64,000 bases of DNA. Source: Sphaerolaimus hirsutus. Lineage: Eukaryota > Nematoda > Chromadorea > Monhysterida > Sphaerolaimidae. Under the pieces are notes generated by a model. The model worked only from the letters and a program-made list of their open reading frames with translations, was not told where the DNA came from and ran no database searches. Location: the NCBI GenBank assembly GCA_964036195.1, contig OZ038454.1, positions 9,610,001 to 9,674,000 on the forward strand, in the 5' to 3' direction. Made by a program: the position numbers and the translations under genes. Of the stretch, positions 33,059-45,597 are shown one piece after another (position 1 is the first letter of the stretch; each line of letters opens with the position of its first letter).

Positions 33059-34156
33059 CAATTAGACCAGATTTAGGAAATTCACAGATGCATTTATGGG
33101 CATGAAAATATTTTTGGACTTGTGCACATCCAAAAAGAAACTCCAGTTGAAATTTCATTTCAGTTGGCACGGTGCCATGGAAAGCAATTGATAAGCGAGT
33201 AATCGGTAAGGGGAATGCGAATCACTTGTTAATCAACATGTCTTCAAGGTCCGCCCGGTGAAGTTTAAACAACAACCTTGATCGCAAAATGATGATTCAA
33301 GCATAAAAATGACACAAATTTTAGCACAAAATCGTGTAGGTGTAAAATAACGCGAGCAAAAGTGCGCACCGTACCGGAATGTAGGACCGGAATGGCGACT
33401 GGGCTGTGCGGCGACCAGCAGCGCCCCCGAGGCACGCTGACACGCGGTGAACGGGGGTGCAAAATCTAACTAGAACCCAAGATACTAAGGACGGATAATG
33501 CCTGCGGGTGGGTGCGGTACGGAAATTGGTGGAGTGAAATTGTTTACAAGTTTTCGTGGACGGGTTGCGAAAGGACAAAATCAGCGCAGATAAGCTGACG
33601 GCCCTTATGTGAAGTTGGCAGCTGTCCAAATTGTTTTTGGATAGCACCGTTTGTATACTGCAGTTGGTTTTGTCGAACTGGCGCGGCGTGCTAGTTTGTC
33701 GGACGCCGTCGGCGACCACTTCCGGTCGTTTGATGGCATTCTAATCCATTATCAGTGACTCGGACGGAAATTGTGTCTTATACTCTCGTTTTACACTGCT
33801 TCACACTATCCAAATACAAACTTGGACATAAGCCAACTTTACGTAAAATAAAAGTGCCTCGAGCACAGATAAGGAAGAGGTGGGTATCCATTTACGAGTC
33901 AATGTCTGGGTCAAATAAGTGACACGCAAAAATGTCTGCTCTTCGTAACGACGCTGTCAAAAACGTATTTCGCTATCTGCTAGGTACTGGAAATAGTTTG
34001 TGCTTTCGTTTTTTGTAGAATCGTAAACGTTGGCAACCTAGAAAGTGATGTGGGTCAACACTCACCACAGTTTGAAATTCTGCCAACTTATAAATTCACG
34101 CAAAATAAAACGCTTTAACATTCTAAAAAAGAAAATTTCCCGTGAATCGCCACGCC
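33059..34156. other. Region upstream of dynactin subunit 3
   Basis: No firm gene. A possible minus-strand start at 33,739 (ATG with frame MPSNDRKWSPTASDKLARR) followed by a GTATAC donor could be the first exon of a divergent gene, and a CGTGTCAG acceptor lies at 33,435. I could not link these to a recognised protein. The DCTN3 promoter must lie in this stretch. Confidence 0.3.
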
Positions 34157-35033
34157 ATGGATGGTGTAGAGTCTCTGGAATGTCGCCTGGGCCGCCTAGA
34201 AGCCTTCGTCGGCGGCAGAAACGGCCCGGAAACCCTTCCCGATGGAGCTGCGGCGCAAAATCTCGTCGCAAAGTTAAGCTTGGTGGCCGACAAGCTGGCC
34301 AAGGTGCAGCGCGACCGGCCCGACGTGTCCAAGCTGTTCGAGCAGACGGACGCGGTGAAGCAGTGCTGCGACTTGTCTCACGTGGATAAGGTGCGTCTTT
34401 TACAGTTTATTATAGGTGGACCAGGGGTCAAATGGATGTACACAATCATTCAGCTCTGATTCGGGCGGCAATGATTCTGATTTGAACTGTGGTAATAATT
34501 CGACGAATTCAAAATATATAAATGATGAATCTCTCGTTCTATTTCGTCGCAATTTCAGTCTGAGGCGTCTTACGTGTGTCTTACATTCGAATTGAATTTG
34601 AATTCGAATTGACATTGATAATTTCAGTGCTGCCTCGACACGGACATTAAATGGCGCATGGTTGAGACGAATGCCAACAACATATTCCACAGTGCGGAAC
34701 GGCTTGAAGACGTGCAATTGGCTAAAGATGTTCTCGATTCGGAACACATCAAACACACCAGCAATCATGATGATAAAATTGGGAACGTTGCCAAGTCCCA
34801 GGCGAGTCTCGCGATGGACGTTGACAGGTGTGTCATTTTTGGGCGTTGATCCAAAATTCCGTTTTTTTGCGGTGGCGTGAAGATTGCTATAGGATGTCGC
34901 GTGCATTCTCAGGCTTCTAAATGATGTGAGCCATTTGGTGTCAATCTACAACCATTCTGTGATGCTCATAAATCAACAGTTTGTTCATTGGGATCGAACG
35001 CTCACAAATCTAGAAAAGTCAGAAGGGTGTTAA
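34157..35033 (+). CDS. DCTN3: Dynactin subunit 3 (p24)
   Basis: Three exons, 34157-34390, 34628-34827 and 34913-35033, join in phase to 555 bp (184 aa; vertebrate p24 is about 186). The start ATG lies in a strong context (GCCACGCCATGG). The protein is almost all helical and coiled-coil, as expected of the shoulder subunit of dynactin, which links cytoplasmic dynein to cargo. Matching features are the N-terminal LE.RLGRLE.FV block, ADKLAKV..., VLDSEHIK at 113-120, and a final LLN..V..I...SV.LINQQFV.WD segment like the LSKQFVQWDE end of the family. Splice sites AAG|GTGCGT, CAG|GTGTGT and TTTCAG, TCTCAG are canonical. This is the only complete single-copy housekeeping gene on the plus strand here. 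Confidence 0.88.
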
Positions 35034-35072
35034 ATAGATAGATAGTGAATTGTGATGAGCGAGAACATCAAT

Positions 35073-35078
35073 AATAAA
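35073..35078 (+). promoter_or_regulatory. Polyadenylation signal of dynactin subunit 3
   Basis: AATAAA lies 40 bases after the TAA stop. Confidence 0.55.
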
Positions 35079-35083
35079 ATATT

Positions 35084-35689
35084 TAAAGAATCAGCGCCAG
35101 GCCAATCTTGAACAACAGAACATGTAACTGAAATGAATAACGAATGTGAATATTGAAAGTTGTAATCTATTGAAATCAAAGTTGATCTGGCAATGATTAT
35201 TTATTGGGTTTGGTTTGAGGGATTGCCTTCTGTATGTTTGTCTCACCTGCTTTTACTGGACATGTTTCATTGTGCACGCTAAGTTTTGGTTTGTCTCGGT
35301 GCAGCTTCTTCAGTCACTGTCCCTTCATTCCACCTTTTTTCATTTGGCATAATAAGGCCTATTTTATTTTCAACTGCACCTCAGAGCAACTTTTTGTGGA
35401 AATTTTGTACATCTTGTAACTTTTCTCGTCAAATGTTGCTTCCGTGTGCCGCTTTTTATATCTGTTGGTACTTTCCATTTGGATATAAACAACCACTGAT
35501 CGCAGAGTAAGGTTTTTCCATTTACAGAATCCAAGCTTTTTTCTTCAATTGATTAACACTATAACATTTCTTCTGAACACTACTGGATACACTATTGACT
35601 ACACTGCTACCACCAAGTCTTGTTATATTTTTTCTTGTTTGGATTGAAAAAATGTATAAAAAAAACCTCTGGGAGATGTGTGTTGTACA
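35084..35689. other. AT-rich spacer, nothing recognised
   Basis: Downstream flank of dynactin subunit 3. A 61-codon and a 74-codon open frame at 35,234-35,510 overlap in different frames and show no motif. Confidence 0.4.
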
Positions 35690-35697
35690 GGTATGAT

Positions 35698-37077
35698 CAT
35701 AGAGGATTTTGAGGGTAGCATTTTAGGGGGGGGGGGTCGGCCCCCGAGCACGTGCTAATAACTAAGGAATGGCTTGGTGGAAAATGTTGAAATTTTGATA
35801 TATTATAGTTTCAGGTCGGGGCTAATTACAAGTCCGAGGAAATTTCGATACGACCCCCCTGACTGGAGATAGGGTGGGTCTATAAAAATGTCGTTTTTGC
35901 GAAATTTTTCGGTGTCACTCAGAACATTAGAACTTTGCACAGCAATAACTCGGTGTGTTGTAAACCGATTTTTGTCGTTTAACTTTCATAAAGATCACAA
36001 ATGTTTGGAGAGTTCATTTCTGAGGTCAAATCGGTGATATTCAATTGTGTATATATCGATTTGACCGAATTTCCGGGTGTAAAATTTCGCGCAAAATTTT
36101 CTTTTTAGACATGCTACCTTATACTCCTGATCGAGAGAAACTCAAAAATAAAAAAATGAGATCGATAGCTCTTTCCAATCAAAAGTTATGGCACTTCAAA
36201 CTTTCGCCTTTCATCCACACAAATAACCACATGAAGAACTTCAAAACTCCATGTCTGGACCATTTCTTGGCCGATTTTCATCAATAAGCACTTAAAATGA
36301 TTGGAATAATTTGGAAATTCCGTTTTCGTTGTCTTTTTATCTATATGTATTTTTATCCTGATAATTACACAGAAGAATTTGCGTTATTTTGTTGTACGGG
36401 AAATCTGATTGAATATATACATAAATAGACAACAAAAATGAAATGTTCAGGTTATTCCAATCATTTGAGGTGCTCATTGACGAAAATCGGCCAAGAAATC
36501 GTCCAGATATGGAGTTTTGAAATTGCGTGCATTGTTCTTCATGTGGTGATTTGTGTGGATGGGAGGCGAAAGTTTCAAGTGCATTAACTTTTGATAGGAA
36601 AGAGCTATCGATCTAATTTTTTTATTTGTGAGTTTCTCTCGATCAGGAGTATAAGATAGCATGCTCAAAAAGAATTTTTTGCCGGAAATTTTGCATTCCG
36701 AAATTGGGCCAAATTGATATATAAAATATTAGATGTCACTGATTTGACCCAAAAAATGAACTCTACAAACATTCATGATCATTTTAAAAGTCAAACGATA
36801 ACTATCTCTTGAGAAATGGGCAAGTTATTGAGGTGCAAAGTTTGCATGTTCTGGGCGACACCCAAATTTTTTCGCAAAAAGTACGTTTTTATAGATCCAC
36901 CCTATCTCCAGTCATTGGTGTCGTAGCGAAATTTCCTCGGACTTGTAATTAGCCCCGACCTGAAACCATAATATATCAAAATTTCAACATTTTCCACCAA
37001 GCCGTTCCTTAGTTATTAGCACGTGCTCGGGGGGCGACCCCCCCCCCCCTAAAATGCTACCCTCAAAATCCCCTATG
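35698..37077. mobile_element. 1,380-bp foldback element with perfect 8-bp TSD
   Basis: The two halves are inverted copies of about 640 bp around a centre near 36,390. The tips are CATAGAGGATTTTGAGGG and CCCTCAAAATCCCCTATG. The element is flanked by GGTATGAT at 35,690-35,697 and 37,078-37,085. Each arm holds a similar short frame containing YTPDREKL.NKK.RSIALS, as expected from arm symmetry. The 8-bp TSD with CA/TG ends fits a hAT- or P-like mechanism. No transposase is seen. Confidence 0.88.
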
Positions 37078-37085
37078 GGTATGAT

Positions 37086-39229
37086 GCCAAATTATAGGTG
37101 CCATCGCATGACTGCAAAGTTTGTGTCCAATGAAGTGAAATTACAGCGCTTTTCGCACGTTTTTTCTGGAAATTTTCGTGTGAAATCGTTTGCCATCGTG
37201 TGCGCCATGAATTGTGCCATCGGCAAGCGTCTTATATGCGTGCCTTTGTGTGTGTGCCGCTCGGGTCATGCGCAGTTGTGCAGTGCACATTGCACGATGT
37301 CTGCGGGTGCAGGGGGCGTATAGGTGAGTAGCAGGTAGATTTAGATGAGTGCCGGGTCTAGATGAGTATCGCCACGCCCCGGGCTTTTTGGAAGGGTGTA
37401 GGAACACTGTACGAATCGTAAAATATTATTTTGCCATACAAAGGACAGTTGACACTTTAGTCGTCGGTGGACATTTTTGCTCATGATAATGAAAAGAAAA
37501 AAATGGGTAGATATGTACATTTTAATGTGTGTGTTTTGTGATTCACAATAATAATCGCGGCATAATAATGACAATAAATATGTTACCGAAATGATAGAGA
37601 AAGAACACGAGCCAAAAAATTCCGAGTTACTATTGTCCATAAAATTTTGGCTTTTGCTTTTGAATTTTGAAAAGAATTTTGCTTACTAGAATGGCTGAAA
37701 ACGTCTATTCCGATAAAAAAAGCCCTAAAAGATATGGGCGCTTGTATTGCGACTCAACAGTAGTTCACGACCGAAAATTACGAAAGTGGTAAATCTGCTT
37801 TAAACGCATTCGTTTTTGTAAATACCGTATTACCTCGAATTAACCCCCTAAAATTTGGCTGGGGAAATAATAACCCCCTCCCTCGAAATACCCCCACCCA
37901 AACTGAGTGTATAGAGAACGTACACAACAAATACCGCAGTTTGTGATCTGTATGATGCAGAACACACGTTGAAATGAATGATTGAGTGATGTTAGGACAG
38001 GGTTTATGCGTATATACAGTTATTTACGTCTATAAACACATACGAAACTCAATTTTTTTACAAACACATACGAAACTCAATTTTTTTACAAACTCGAGTT
38101 CGAGTCGCAAACCAAAAAATTTCCCGTTGAGTCAGCGAGTCAAGTCTGGCGAGTCAGTGAAAAGTCGAGTCGAGTCAGGCAAAAATCTCGAGTCTCGAGT
38201 TGAGTAGGATGCCTTACTTTTTGGCATGATGCTTGCATAAATTTCAGATACTGGTTCCACTACCAATGTTTTCACACACACACTTAATGAAGTCTAAATG
38301 CCAACAGTTCACTTTAAAAATAAAGCAAAAATATAGGTTACATGTTCACTTTCTTGATGTTGCAAAAATGAAACCAGCCTAGAGATGGAAATACAACATT
38401 TTAATGATCTGGTATTTATGATTTAAAAAATCATGTTTTTTTAAATATAAAAAACATTGAAAAATGCCATCTGTAACCACCTCTTATATTACGCCATTGT
38501 CAGGCAATGATTGGAAATCAACCTCCTTTGTCAGAAACAAGTATGTTTTATATTCACAAAAGACGGATACTTATTATATGAAGATGATCAGCTGCAACTA
38601 GGGACTTATCCAGGATGGTAGTGTTTTTTACCATCTAGCCTCTGTAATGGAGAATGAATGGTGGGGGCTCACTTACCACAAACGGATTCATGCCATTATA
38701 CTGGCCTCTTCATAGATACCACAACATGGCACCATTGGCAATTGAAACTTGAGTTTTAACATTATCAAAACATATACAATTGTGAAAGAATTGCGTGCTA
38801 GGTATGCCTAATGTAAAAGATAGGACGCACAATCACAGGCCTCATTGTGCCCAATTCGTGTGTGTTTTTGCACACAATGCAGTCACTATTTATTAGTACA
38901 AATGCCCTTTACAAACACGATCCACAATCTTGACAAACAGGGTTAGTAGATGGCAAAGTTGCTTCCCAAGAATGCAATTGCACATGTATAGGGGGTTGAC
39001 TTGAGTTTTTAGGGGCTGAGTTTACAATTCAGGGTTGAGTTGATGGGTGTTTATAAATTAGGGTTGAGTTGACAGAAGTTTAAAAATAAGGGGCTGTTGA
39101 CACAAGTTCACAAATTAGAGGCCGAGTTTATGGGAGTTGAGTTGATGGGTGTTTGCCAAATTAGGGGCTGAGTTTATGGGAGTTAACAATAACATTACCA
39201 TAATCCTTAAGTGAGGCCCCCGGGGCTAA
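37086..39229. other. Spacer with short repeats
   Basis: No gene recognised. A TACCGTAT-tipped fragment lies at 37,824-37,925. At 38,090-38,210 a degenerate CGAGTC/GAGTCA array (reading CTCGAGTCTCGAGTTGAGT) occurs, with a relative at 44,025-44,160. From 38,990 words such as AGGGGCTGAGTTTA and GGGTTGAGTTGA repeat loosely and lead into the satellite. Confidence 0.45.
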
Positions 39230-41860
39230 AAAATATAAATTGTGATATAATGCATTTGTGGGTTACTGATTACAATGATTTGAAATATGCACTCCATTCT
39301 GACAGTACATTACAATAACCCTGAAATTGAACCCAAAATGGGGCCAAAACTTTCAAATTGTGAAATGATGCATTGTGGGTTTCTAATTGCACTGATTTGA
39401 TATATAATGCACTCCATTTTGACACTACATTACCATAACCCTGAAAATGAACCACTGGGGCCAAAAACCTTCAATTTGTGAAATGATGCAATTTTGGGTT
39501 TCTGATTGCACTGATTTCAAATTTAGGTTTCTGATTGCACTGATTTGATATATGCACTCCATTGACACTACATTACCATAACCCGTTAACGAACCCATGG
39601 GGCCAAATACTTTCAATTTGAGAAATGATGCATTTTTGGGTTTCTGATTGCACTCATTTGAAATATGCACTTCATTTTGACACTACATTACCATAACCCT
39701 GAAAATGAACCACTGGGGCCAAAAACTTTCAATTTGTGAAATGATGCATTTTTGGGTTTCTGATTGCACTGATTTCAAATTTGGGTTTCTGATTGCACTG
39801 ATTTGATACATGCACTCCATTTTGACACTACATTACCATAACCCTCAAAATGGACCCATGGGGTTAAATACTTTCAATTTGAGAAATGATGCATTTTCGG
39901 GTTTCTGATTGCACTCATTTGAAATATGCACTTCATTTTGACACTACATAACCATAACCCTAAAATGAACCCCCTGGGCCAAAAACTTTCAAACCATAAA
40001 ATGATGGATTTGTGGGTTTCTGAGTGTAGCGATTTCAAATATGCCCAGGGCTTAAAAAATTAGAAATTGTGAAATGATTCAATGTGGGTTTCTAATTGCA
40101 CTGATTTGAAATATGCACTCTGTTTTGACACTACATAACCCTGAAAACTACATAACCATAACCCTGAAAATGAACCTCTGGAGCCAAAAACTTTCAATTT
40201 GTGAAATCATTCATTTTTCGGTTTCTGATTGCACTGATTTCAAATTTGGGTCTCTGATTGCACCAATTTGATATATGCACTCCATTTTGACACTACATTA
40301 CCATAACCCTAAAAATGAACCCATGGGGCCAAATACTTTCAATTTGAGAAATGATGCATTTTTGGGTTTCTGATAGCACTCATTTGAAATATGCACTTCA
40401 TTTTGACACTACATTACCATAACCCTAAAATGAACCCCCTGGGCCAAAAACTTTCAAACCATAAAATGATGGATTTGTGGGTTTCTGAGTGTAGCGATTT
40501 CAAATATGCCCAGGGCTTAAAAAATTAGAAATTGTGAAATGATTCAATGTGGGTTTCTAATTGCACTGATTTGAAATATGCACTCTGTTTTGACACTACA
40601 TAACCCTGAAAACTACATAACCATAACCCTGAAAATGAAGCTCTGGAGCCAAAAACTTTCAATTTGTGAAATCATTCATTTTTGGGTTTCTGATTGCACT
40701 GATTTCAAATTTGGGTCTCTGATTGCACCAATTTGATATATGCACTCCATTTTGACACTACATTACCATAACCCTAAAAATGAACCCATGGGGCCAAATA
40801 CTTTCAATTTGAGAAATGATGCATTTTCGGGTTTCTGAAAGCACTCATTTGAAATATGCACTTCATTTTGACACTACATTACCATAACCCTAAAAATGAA
40901 CCCCCTGGGCCAAAAACTTTCAAACCATAAAATGATGGATTTGTGGGTTTCTGAGTGTAGCAATTTCAAATATGCCCAGGGCTTAAAAAATTAGAAATTG
41001 TGAAATGATTTGATGTGGGTTTCTAATTGCACTGATTTGAAATATGCAATCCATTTTGACACTACAAAACCCTGAAAACTACATAACCATAACCCTGAAA
41101 ATGAACCTCTGGAGCCAAAAACTTTCAATTTGTGAAATCATAAATTTTCAGGTTTCTGATTTCACTCATTTGAAATATGCACGTCATTTTCACACTACAT
41201 TACCATAACCATAAAAATGAACCCCCTTAGCCAAAAACTTTCAAATCATAAAATGATGCATTTGTGGGTTTCTGATTGTAGCGATTTCAAATATGCACTC
41301 CATTTTGACACTACATTACTAAAACCCTGAAATTGAACCCCTAGACCCAAAAATTTCTTATTGTGAAATGATGCATTTTGCAGGTTTCTAATTGCACTGA
41401 TTTGAAATGACTCAATTTCAACTCTACATTACTGTAAGCCTTTAATTGAACCCATGGGGCTAATAAATTAGAAATTGTGAAATGATGCATTTGTGGCTTT
41501 TTGATTGCCTTGATTTGAAATATGCACTTCATTTTGACACTACATTACCATAACCCTGAAAATGAACCCCCAGGGCCAAAAATTTTCAAATCATAAAATG
41601 ATGTGTTTGTGGGTTTCTGATTGTAGCGATTTCAAATATGCACTCCATTTTGACACCACATTACTAAAACCCTGATAATGAACCCCTGGGCACAAAAACT
41701 TTCAATTTGTGAAATGATGCATTTGTGGGTTTTTTATTGCACTGATTTGAGATGTGCACTCCATTTCTACTCTACATTACCATAACTTTTTAAGTCTAAC
41801 CCCTGGGGCTAAAAAATTGAAAATTGTGAATTGATGTATTTGTGGATTGATGATAGTGAT
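39230..41860. repeat. Satellite array: ~116-bp monomers, ~465-bp higher-order unit
   Basis: The monomer contains TTTCTGATTGCACTGATTTG, ATGCACTCCATTTTGACAC and CTACATTACCATAACCCTG in order. Roughly 22 monomers are present. A distinctive variant with ATGCCCAGGGCTTAAAAAAT recurs at 40,041, 40,505 and 40,972, giving higher-order steps of 464 and 467 bp, that is four monomers. Outer monomers are more divergent than the central ones. Confidence 0.88.
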
Positions 41861-43440
41861 TTTTTGAAATATTCATACCATTTTCCAAATTAGGGGCTGA
41901 GTTTACAGGAGTTTCCAAACTAGGGGCTGTGTTTACAGGATTTAGAGGGGGTCCCCATGGGGTGCCATTTTTGGGGGGTCTCCAGGGGGTGCCATTTTCT
42001 GGAGGTACATATGGGGGTGCCATTTCAAGGGGGTCCACATGGGATGCCATTTTTTGGGTGGTCCCCAGGGGTGCCATTTTTTGGTGGTCCTCAGGGGGGT
42101 GCTATATTTTTTTTTGCGGGGGGGGGGGGGGTCCATATGGGGTGCCATTTTGAGGGGAGGGGTCCCCAGGGGGGTGCCATTTTTGGAGAGTCCCCAGGGG
42201 GAGCCAACTTTGGGTGGGTCCCCAGGGGGTGCCATTTTTGTGGGGGTTTCTAGGGGGTGCCATGTTTGGGGGGTCCCCAGGGGGTGCTATTTTTGGGGGG
42301 TCCCAAGGGGGTGCCATTTTTAGGGGGTCCCTAAGGGGTGCCATTTTCTGGTGGTCCTCAGGGGGTGCCATATTTGTGGGGCCCTAGGGGGTCCCATTTT
42401 TGGGCGGTTCCCAGGGGGTGCCACTTTTGGGGGGTTCCCCAGGGGGTGCCATTTGGAGGGGGGTCCCCATTGGGGTGTCAGTTTTTGCAAGCCTCTGAGA
42501 AGTGGGTACCTAAAGCAGGATTCTCTCCAACCTTCAGTTGGGTTTTGTAGAGTCACCAGGGGGAGCCAACTTTGGGTGGGTCCCCAGGGGGTGCCATTTT
42601 TGTGGGGGTTCCTAGGGGGTGCCATGTTTGGGGGGTCCCCAGGGGTGCTATTTTTGGGGGGTCCCTAAGGGGTGCCATTTTTGGGGGGTCCCTAAGGGGT
42701 GCCATTTTTTGCTGGTCCTCAGGGGGTGCCATATTTGTGGGGCCCTAGGGGGTCCCATTTTTGGGCGGTTCCCAGGGGGTGCCACTTTTGGGAGGTTCCC
42801 CAGGGGGTGCCATTTGGAGGGGGGTCCCCATTGGGGTGTCAGTTTTTGCAAGCCTCTGAGTAGTGGGTACCTATAGCAGGATTCTCTCCAACCTTCAGTT
42901 GGGTTTTGTGGTTCTCTACAATTTATACCACAAGGATTTACAAACACAAAAAGAACAGCAAAGCACAAATGTAACCAATTGAAGATTACAACAAAGTTTG
43001 ACACCTTGCAAAAACCACACTATCATATCACAAAACCTATACCACACAGAATGCACAGGGTCCCCAGGGGGTGCCATTTTTGGAGAGTCCCCAGGGGGAG
43101 CCAACTTTGGGTGGGTCCCCAGGGGGTGCCATTTTTGTGGGGGTTCCTAGGGGGTGCCATGTTTGGGGGTCCCCAGGGGGTGCTATTTTTATGGGGTCCC
43201 AAGGGGGTGCCATTTTTGGGGGGGCCCTAAGGGGTGCCATTTTCTGGTGGTCCTCAGGGGGTGCCATATTTGTGGGGCCCTAGGGGGTCCCATTTTTGGG
43301 CGGTTCCCAGGGGGTGCCACTTTTGGGAGGTTCCCCAGGGGGTGCCATTTGGAGGGGGGTCCCCATTGGGGTGTCAGTTTTTGCAAGCCTCTGAGTAGTG
43401 GGTACCTATAGCAGGATTCTCTCCAACCTTCAGTTGGGTT
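41860..43440. repeat. G-rich minisatellite (CCCAGGGGGTGCCATTTTTG) with long-period duplication
   Basis: Units of about 27-34 bp follow the pattern GGGGTCCCCAGGGGGTGCCATTTTTG. On top of this, a block of about 535 bp is repeated (42,550-43,050 resembles 43,075-43,585). The open frames through it are simple repeat translations. Confidence 0.88.
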
Positions 43441-43856
43441 TTGTGGTTCTCTACAATTTATACCACAAGGATTTACAAACACAAAAAGAACAGCAAAGCA
43501 CAAATGTAACCAATTGAAGATTACAACAAAGTTTGACACCTTGCAAAAACCACACTATCATATCACAAAACCTATACCACACAGATTGCACACTGCACAC
43601 CATCATACCAAATCGCAAACTGTCTACATTTTACTACCGAGTTTCATGCCCAACCATTTTCCAGAAGTTTACAAAAATCCATTCCAAAACATTGCATCTT
43701 TGGTATTGGTCTTGTTATTGTTGGTAGATTACATACCGCATTTCAAAACACATGCCTAGCATGTGGGCAAACTTAACTAAAGTATCATATTTTCTCCAAT
43801 GGTATTAATTGTAGAGAACCACAAAACCCGACCGAAGGTCGGAGAGAATCCTGCTA
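43411..43856. mobile_element. Inverted-repeat element at the end of the minisatellite
   Basis: Left end AGCAGGATTCTCTCCAACC and right end GGTCGGAGAGAATCCTGCT (43,838-43,856) are complementary over about 50 bp, including the inner words TTTTGTGGTTCTCTACAATT. Truncated left ends of the same element recur inside the minisatellite at about 42,515 and 42,880, without right ends. Confidence 0.75.
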
Positions 43857-45325
43857 GTTCAATACATATGTCAAGCCAATCAATGATATATCATGCATAT
43901 TGTGTGAAAATGCGCACTTGTGCACAAATTTTTTGAAAAATATGTTAATAAAATGTATATCAAAATTGAACCTCTGTGGACATTATTCAAGGGAACCCCG
44001 ACTTGAAGTTTGCCAAAATTTATAGTCGAGTCAGGCAAAAACCTCGAGTCTCGAGTCAGGGCCATATTTTTCCGGTTAACCCAATTTTACTCTCGAGTCA
44101 CGAGTCGTATCGTCTCTGTACCCAATTTTACCCTCGAATCACGAGTCGAGTTGAGTTCAAGCCCTACCTACGTCTATGTTATTGTCTGATTTTTCTATGT
44201 CTGAGTATGTGGAAATTCACAAAATTTCTGGCGAAATAATAGAACCCCACTCGAATAAACCCCACAACCTGAAAATTTGCTGGCGAAATTATAAACCCCC
44301 TGGGGGTATTTCGAGGTAATACGGTAGATGGCAGATTCCCCATTCCGGAAACATCAAGTGTGTTTGAAAGCTGTTTTATCAGTATCGGAAATTTGGCCGT
44401 AAAGTAGTATGCGTAGTCCAAATTCTCATTCAAATTGATTCTGCTCAAGTATGTTTAAAATGTATCTGATATTTTTTTCCTTTGAAATATGTCGACGAAA
44501 TGTAGCGTAATCAATGTGGACTGTTCTCGATAATCACCTAATACAAAAACTATTTCAAATAAGATGTTTAAGAAAAACTTGTCACTGGTACAAATCATAA
44601 CAGCGATCAGTTAGTGTTCGAAGAAAACCGCAATCGAAAGAATATTTATATCTACCACTACAATGTAAATATTTATACTCGGCAGACATGATACTCTACA
44701 AATAGATATGATTTATGTCTTCGGCTGGCAGACGGCTAACCGAAAACTTATGAACCTACTCCCCACAAAAAGTTTATATACGAGGAATGCCTGGTTCAGT
44801 CAGCCGCAGTTATCTGAGGATTGCGGCTATGACATCAGGTTGGAGTGGTTCCTCCGGAAAAATGTAGGGTGTAATGTCGCCCGAGTATAACTGCGTAACT
44901 TTTACTTAAACCTTAAATGCGAGTATCGCATTTAAATATATTGAAGTATTTCTGTATGTATTTATTTATGATAAAATCATGTGCCAAAATGTAAAATGCT
45001 CTAACAAAATTGAAGGTGACAATTATCAATATGCCAAAAATGAAAAGCAATTATTTAGTGCAAGAAGCTTCAAATGTTAAAAGTGAAAATATCTTTTCCA
45101 TGGGATACCTTAGACGACAATTCACGATTTAGCACACAAATGTCTACACATAGGAGCGCCCAATTCGATAAAAGTACCAATTTTTATTCACAAGACGCCG
45201 CATCGCGGCCACAAATAGGTAAATATTTAAGTAAAATATCCCAATCTCAGCGCTACGCCAATGCTCACAGCACAATACTACGCGCCGATCTCTGCTCCGC
45301 ATCCGAGTTACAATTCTGGGGGCAG
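43857..45325. other. Spacer with several repeat fragments
   Basis: It contains CGAGTC-rich repeats (44,025-44,160), a TACCGTAT-tipped fragment ending GAGGTAATACGGTA at 44,326, and a divergent TACTCGGC-tipped element at about 44,670-44,890 (TATACTCGGCAGACAT to ATGTCGCCCGAGTATA). Open frames at 44,708-44,890 and 45,074-45,340 on the plus strand have no recognised motif. Confidence 0.4.
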
Positions 45326-45478
45326 TCCCAGACCCTGTAAAATGTCAAAAGTCACTCAAAGTGTCAAAAGTCATGTAAAATGCCCCGCAAAATGGCAACT
45401 CGGTTGCCATATTGCGGGGCATTTTACATGACTTTTGACACTTCACATTCCACATGACATTTCACAGGGTCCGAGACC
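45326..45478. mobile_element. CCCTGTAAAATG hairpin MITE
   Basis: Long inverted repeat: left AGTCCCAGACCCTGTAAAATG, right with TTTCACAGGGTCCGAGACC. The arms consist of repeated TGTCAAAAGTCATGTAAAATG words and meet at GGCAACTCGGTTGCC. Relatives lie at 45,966, 51,185 and 62,818. Confidence 0.75.
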
Positions 45479-45483
45479 GGCAC

Positions 45484-45597
45484 CTGCATGACTATGGCCT
45501 CGGTGTCGCTGCTCTGCTGCAGGTGCGACGAGGGCGACTCGCCCGGCTGCGTCCCGTCGCCGTTGCGTCTCGCCGCCGCCGCCGCGCTCGTTTCCAT
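45484..45597 (-). CDS. First coding exon of an unidentified minus-strand gene
   Basis: An ATG at 45,597 in good context (ACCAATGG) opens 38 codons in a GC-rich island: METSAAAAARRNGDG followed by a Ser/Gln-rich stretch ending TEAIVMQ, then a CAG|GTGCCG donor. The base composition stands out from the AT-rich surroundings and resembles that of true exons here. A hairpin MITE begins a few bases into the intron. Downstream exons would lie to the left, but I could not identify them. The protein is unknown. Confidence 0.4.

Noticed and set aside
32609-33739. A minus-strand gene linking the 33,739 start, a 33,435 acceptor and the 32,703 exon
   Set aside because: The splice phases can be joined only to give a short protein without any recognisable motif, and the reading frame ends quickly. 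Kept only as a weak exon candidate.
36045-36668. Similar short proteins in the two arms of the 1,380-bp foldback element
   Set aside because: Similarity follows from the arms being inverted copies; the substitutions are not biased to silent sites.
41796-43539. Many 60-118-codon frames rich in GAP/GDPPK or GGP residues
   Set aside because: They are translations of the G-rich minisatellite on both strands.
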